From the NCBI GenBank assembly GCA_002450335.1, contig DJZB01000001.1, forward strand, positions 1 through 6,830: 6,830 bases of DNA, given 5' to 3'. The notes beneath the pieces were generated by a model. The model was not told the origin of the DNA. It saw only the letters and a list, made by a program, of their open reading frames with translations, and did no database searches. This stretch comes from Rhodobiaceae bacterium UBA6963 (GTDB lineage: Bacteria > Pseudomonadota > Alphaproteobacteria > RS24). The translations under genes were made by a program, and so were the position numbers. Numbering within the stretch: the first letter of the stretch is position 1; the number at the start of each line of letters is the position of its first letter. Below are positions 6,501 through 6,830 of the stretch, piece by piece.

Positions 6501-6717
6501 TATGACCGCGTTGACAGCATTATTGGCTCTTACGCCCTTGATCATTGCCGCAGGTGAAACTGGAAAAGAGATTCTAAGCCCGGTGGCTGTGGTGATTTTC
6601 TCCGGGCTGTTCAGCGCAACACTTTTGAACCTGATCATAACGCCTTTGGTGTTCTGGAAGTTCGGTGAGAAGGCGTCACTTACATATCTAAATCAAAAGG
6701 AAAAAAACCATGTTTAG
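3586..6717 (+). CDS. czcA: CzcA-type heavy-metal RND efflux pump (HME family), inner-membrane proton antiporter
   Basis: A complete 1,043-residue inner-membrane pump that uses proton influx to drive metal ions out through CzcB and CzcC. Twelve membrane helices can be placed: one near 11-31, five between about 346 and 503, one near 538-557, then five between about 868 and 1025. Two large periplasmic porter regions lie between them. The conserved N-terminal VDVFPDLNRPTVTV (36-49) is present. Helix 4 carries GELVDDAIVDVEN (404-416), with D408 and E415 matching the proton-relay acids of CzcA, plus extra acids E405, D409 and D413; the position of CzcA D402 is Ala. Helix 10 has GIASRNGIMM (931-940). 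By eye alignment the three CusA copper-binding methionines are N573, E625 and H668, arguing for a divalent ion. The start is ATG with AAGGAG (3570-3575) 10 nt upstream. The stop codon lies at a junction with transposase-like DNA. Confidence 0.93.
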   Translation: MFDSIIRFSLNYRLLVLAIAALMIVYGSLVMRSLPVDVFPDLNRPTVTVITEAHGLAPEEVETLVTFPIEAAMNGASGVERVRSSSSIGFSVVYVEFGWDTDIYLARQIVTEKMNEVSGNLPENVKSLMGSITSIMGEIMFIGLTTDNPDVTPMDLRTIGEWDVRQRLLGVSGVSKITVMGGEQKQFHVQVDPQKLLSYGVTLHQVREALQNANVNTTGGFILEPYQEKSIRNIGRVRTVEDLEQSVIAKSVEANRPAITLGDVGSVSLRGPLAKRGDASVNGQPGVLLAISKQPATDTIGVTEKIEAQLASIEKTLPEGVTLHPEIFQQADFIQNSISNITEALQHGAILVAIVLFLFLLNFRTTAITLVAIPLSFVATFIIFKWFGMSINTMTLGGLAIAIGELVDDAIVDVENSFRRLRENRKKGSPLPAKEVIFRASKEVRGSIVFSTIIVILIFMPLFAMGGLEGKIFTPLGVAYITAILASMVVSLTVTTALCYYLLPNMKRMEDDKDGFLVRTLKVVHRKLLDFVLPHSKIVFTVVILLFVGTAALVPGFGRTFLPEFNEGSFTINISMPPGTSLAESDRIGYIAAKQLRAIPEVVQTGRRTGRAEEDEHALGVNTTEFEVTIKESERGKEEILADIRERLGTIPGVIINIGQTISHKIEHITSGVSAQIALKIFGDDLNVLRTKANEARELIEGVEGIADLQVEQQLLIPQIHINFDRDKAREHGVMIGEAAEHAELALQGEVVTDIIDGNRLFDVVLRLEDEARKDIQAISKIPFETLRGNVVPLGTVANIEEAKGPNMINRENVNRRIVVQANTQDRDVVSVVQDIQTILDAELDLPPGYYVSYEGQFENQAKAQRNILILSIFSVVGMFLALYTHFRSANLSLQVMLAIPLSFIGAVIGIYLTGGVFSIATLVGFITLTGIASRNGIMMITHYLNLMKQEGESFDLEMLRRGTQERLVPVLMTALTALLALTPLIIAAGETGKEILSPVAVVIFSGLFSATLLNLIITPLVFWKFGEKASLTYLNQKEKNHV

Positions 6718-6763
6718 CACTCCTTTAAAAATAGTCCAAAATGTTCTTTGGGGACACCATTAA
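6710..6763 (+). pseudogene. Start of a lost downstream operon gene, or a chance 17-codon frame
   Basis: An ATG at 6710 overlaps the last codons of czcA and has AAAAGG (6695-6700) 9 nt upstream, the arrangement of a translationally coupled next gene. The frame ends after 17 residues (MFSTPLKIVQNVLWGHH), and from about 6717 on the DNA is instead antisense transposase sequence. Only the first two or three codons could therefore belong to an original gene. This is inferred from spacing alone, and the ribosome-site-like run also encodes the Lys-rich czcA tail, so it may be coincidence. Confidence 0.25.
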
Positions 6764-6809
6764 ATTTACGCAAGTGTCTCTTGACCTGATTCCAGAAATT
6801 CTCAATACC
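6714..6809 (-). pseudogene. IS1595-family (ISXO2-like) transposase fragment, both ends missing
   Basis: On the - strand, positions 6809 to 6717 read GIENFWNQVKRHLRKFNG followed by VPKEHFGLFLKEC, then a TAA at 6714-6716. I recognise GIENFW..KRHLRKFNG...FLKEC as the C-terminal part of the ISXO2-like DDE domain of IS1595-family transposases, where the protein normally continues with a segment like EWRFN. Here that continuation is lost at the czcA end. The residues before GIENFW (PAL) do not fit the family, so similarity also stops where the 21-bp repeat begins. About 31 codons survive out of a gene usually of two to three hundred. It is a relic, not functional, and marks past IS activity at both edges. 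The reading frame is seen; the family assignment is from memory of the motif. Confidence 0.7.
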
Positions 6810-6830
6810 GAGAGCGGGATTCGAACTGAG
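6810..6830. repeat. 21-bp terminal direct repeat, right copy
   Basis: Identical to bases 1-21 and in the same orientation. It abuts the transposase relic at 6809. Joined end to end, the sequence would run from the relic through one copy of the repeat into the AT-rich DNA at position 22. Because the window stops here, the repeat may be longer than 21 bp. It is either a true terminal repeat of a circular or tandem unit, or the overlap word left when an assembler closes a circle. Confidence 0.6.

Overview
The window reads as an accessory heavy-metal-efflux segment from a Gram-negative bacterium, most likely an alphaproteobacterium. That placement rests on eye recognition of the methyltransferase and transposase types and the mixed base composition; nothing here fixes the taxon. 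The core is a complete four-gene operon in the order czcI-czcC-czcB-czcA on the + strand (826-6717). It encodes a small Cys/His-rich exported protein, an outer-membrane TolC/CzcC-type channel, a periplasmic adaptor and a 12-helix RND metal pump of the HME class. Together CzcC, CzcB and CzcA would form a tripartite complex that exports divalent metal ions. The pump's intramembrane acidic motif and the loss of the CusA methionine ligands argue for a divalent cation (Zn/Co/Cd/Ni type) rather than Cu/Ag. No metal-responsive regulator is present.

Layout. 1-101 is AT-rich non-coding DNA with a 21-bp terminal repeat and a 12-bp tandem repeat. 102-764 (- strand) is a class I SAM-dependent methyltransferase at about 37 % GC. 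765-825 is a short divergent region with a hairpin over the methyltransferase start and a tRNA T-arm-like sequence (798-821). 826-1191 is the CzcI-like protein. 1192-1275 is a structured intergenic spacer. 1276-2517 is czcC, 2522-3571 czcB and 3586-6717 czcA, the last sampled at about 50 % GC. 6714-6809 (- strand) is a relic of an IS1595-family transposase fused directly to the czcA stop codon. 6810-6830 repeats bases 1-21 exactly.

The exact repeat at both extremes suggests that the window is the linear representation of a circle or tandem unit of about 6,809 bp, or an assembly closure on a repeated word. The repeat looks like the 3' end of a tRNA gene read in antisense, a classic target of integrases, and a diverged inverted copy lies between the methyltransferase and the czc operon. 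No integrase, replication protein or intact transposase is present. The more interesting reading is therefore a non-autonomous, tRNA-site-associated metal-resistance cassette; an assembly artefact is the main alternative.
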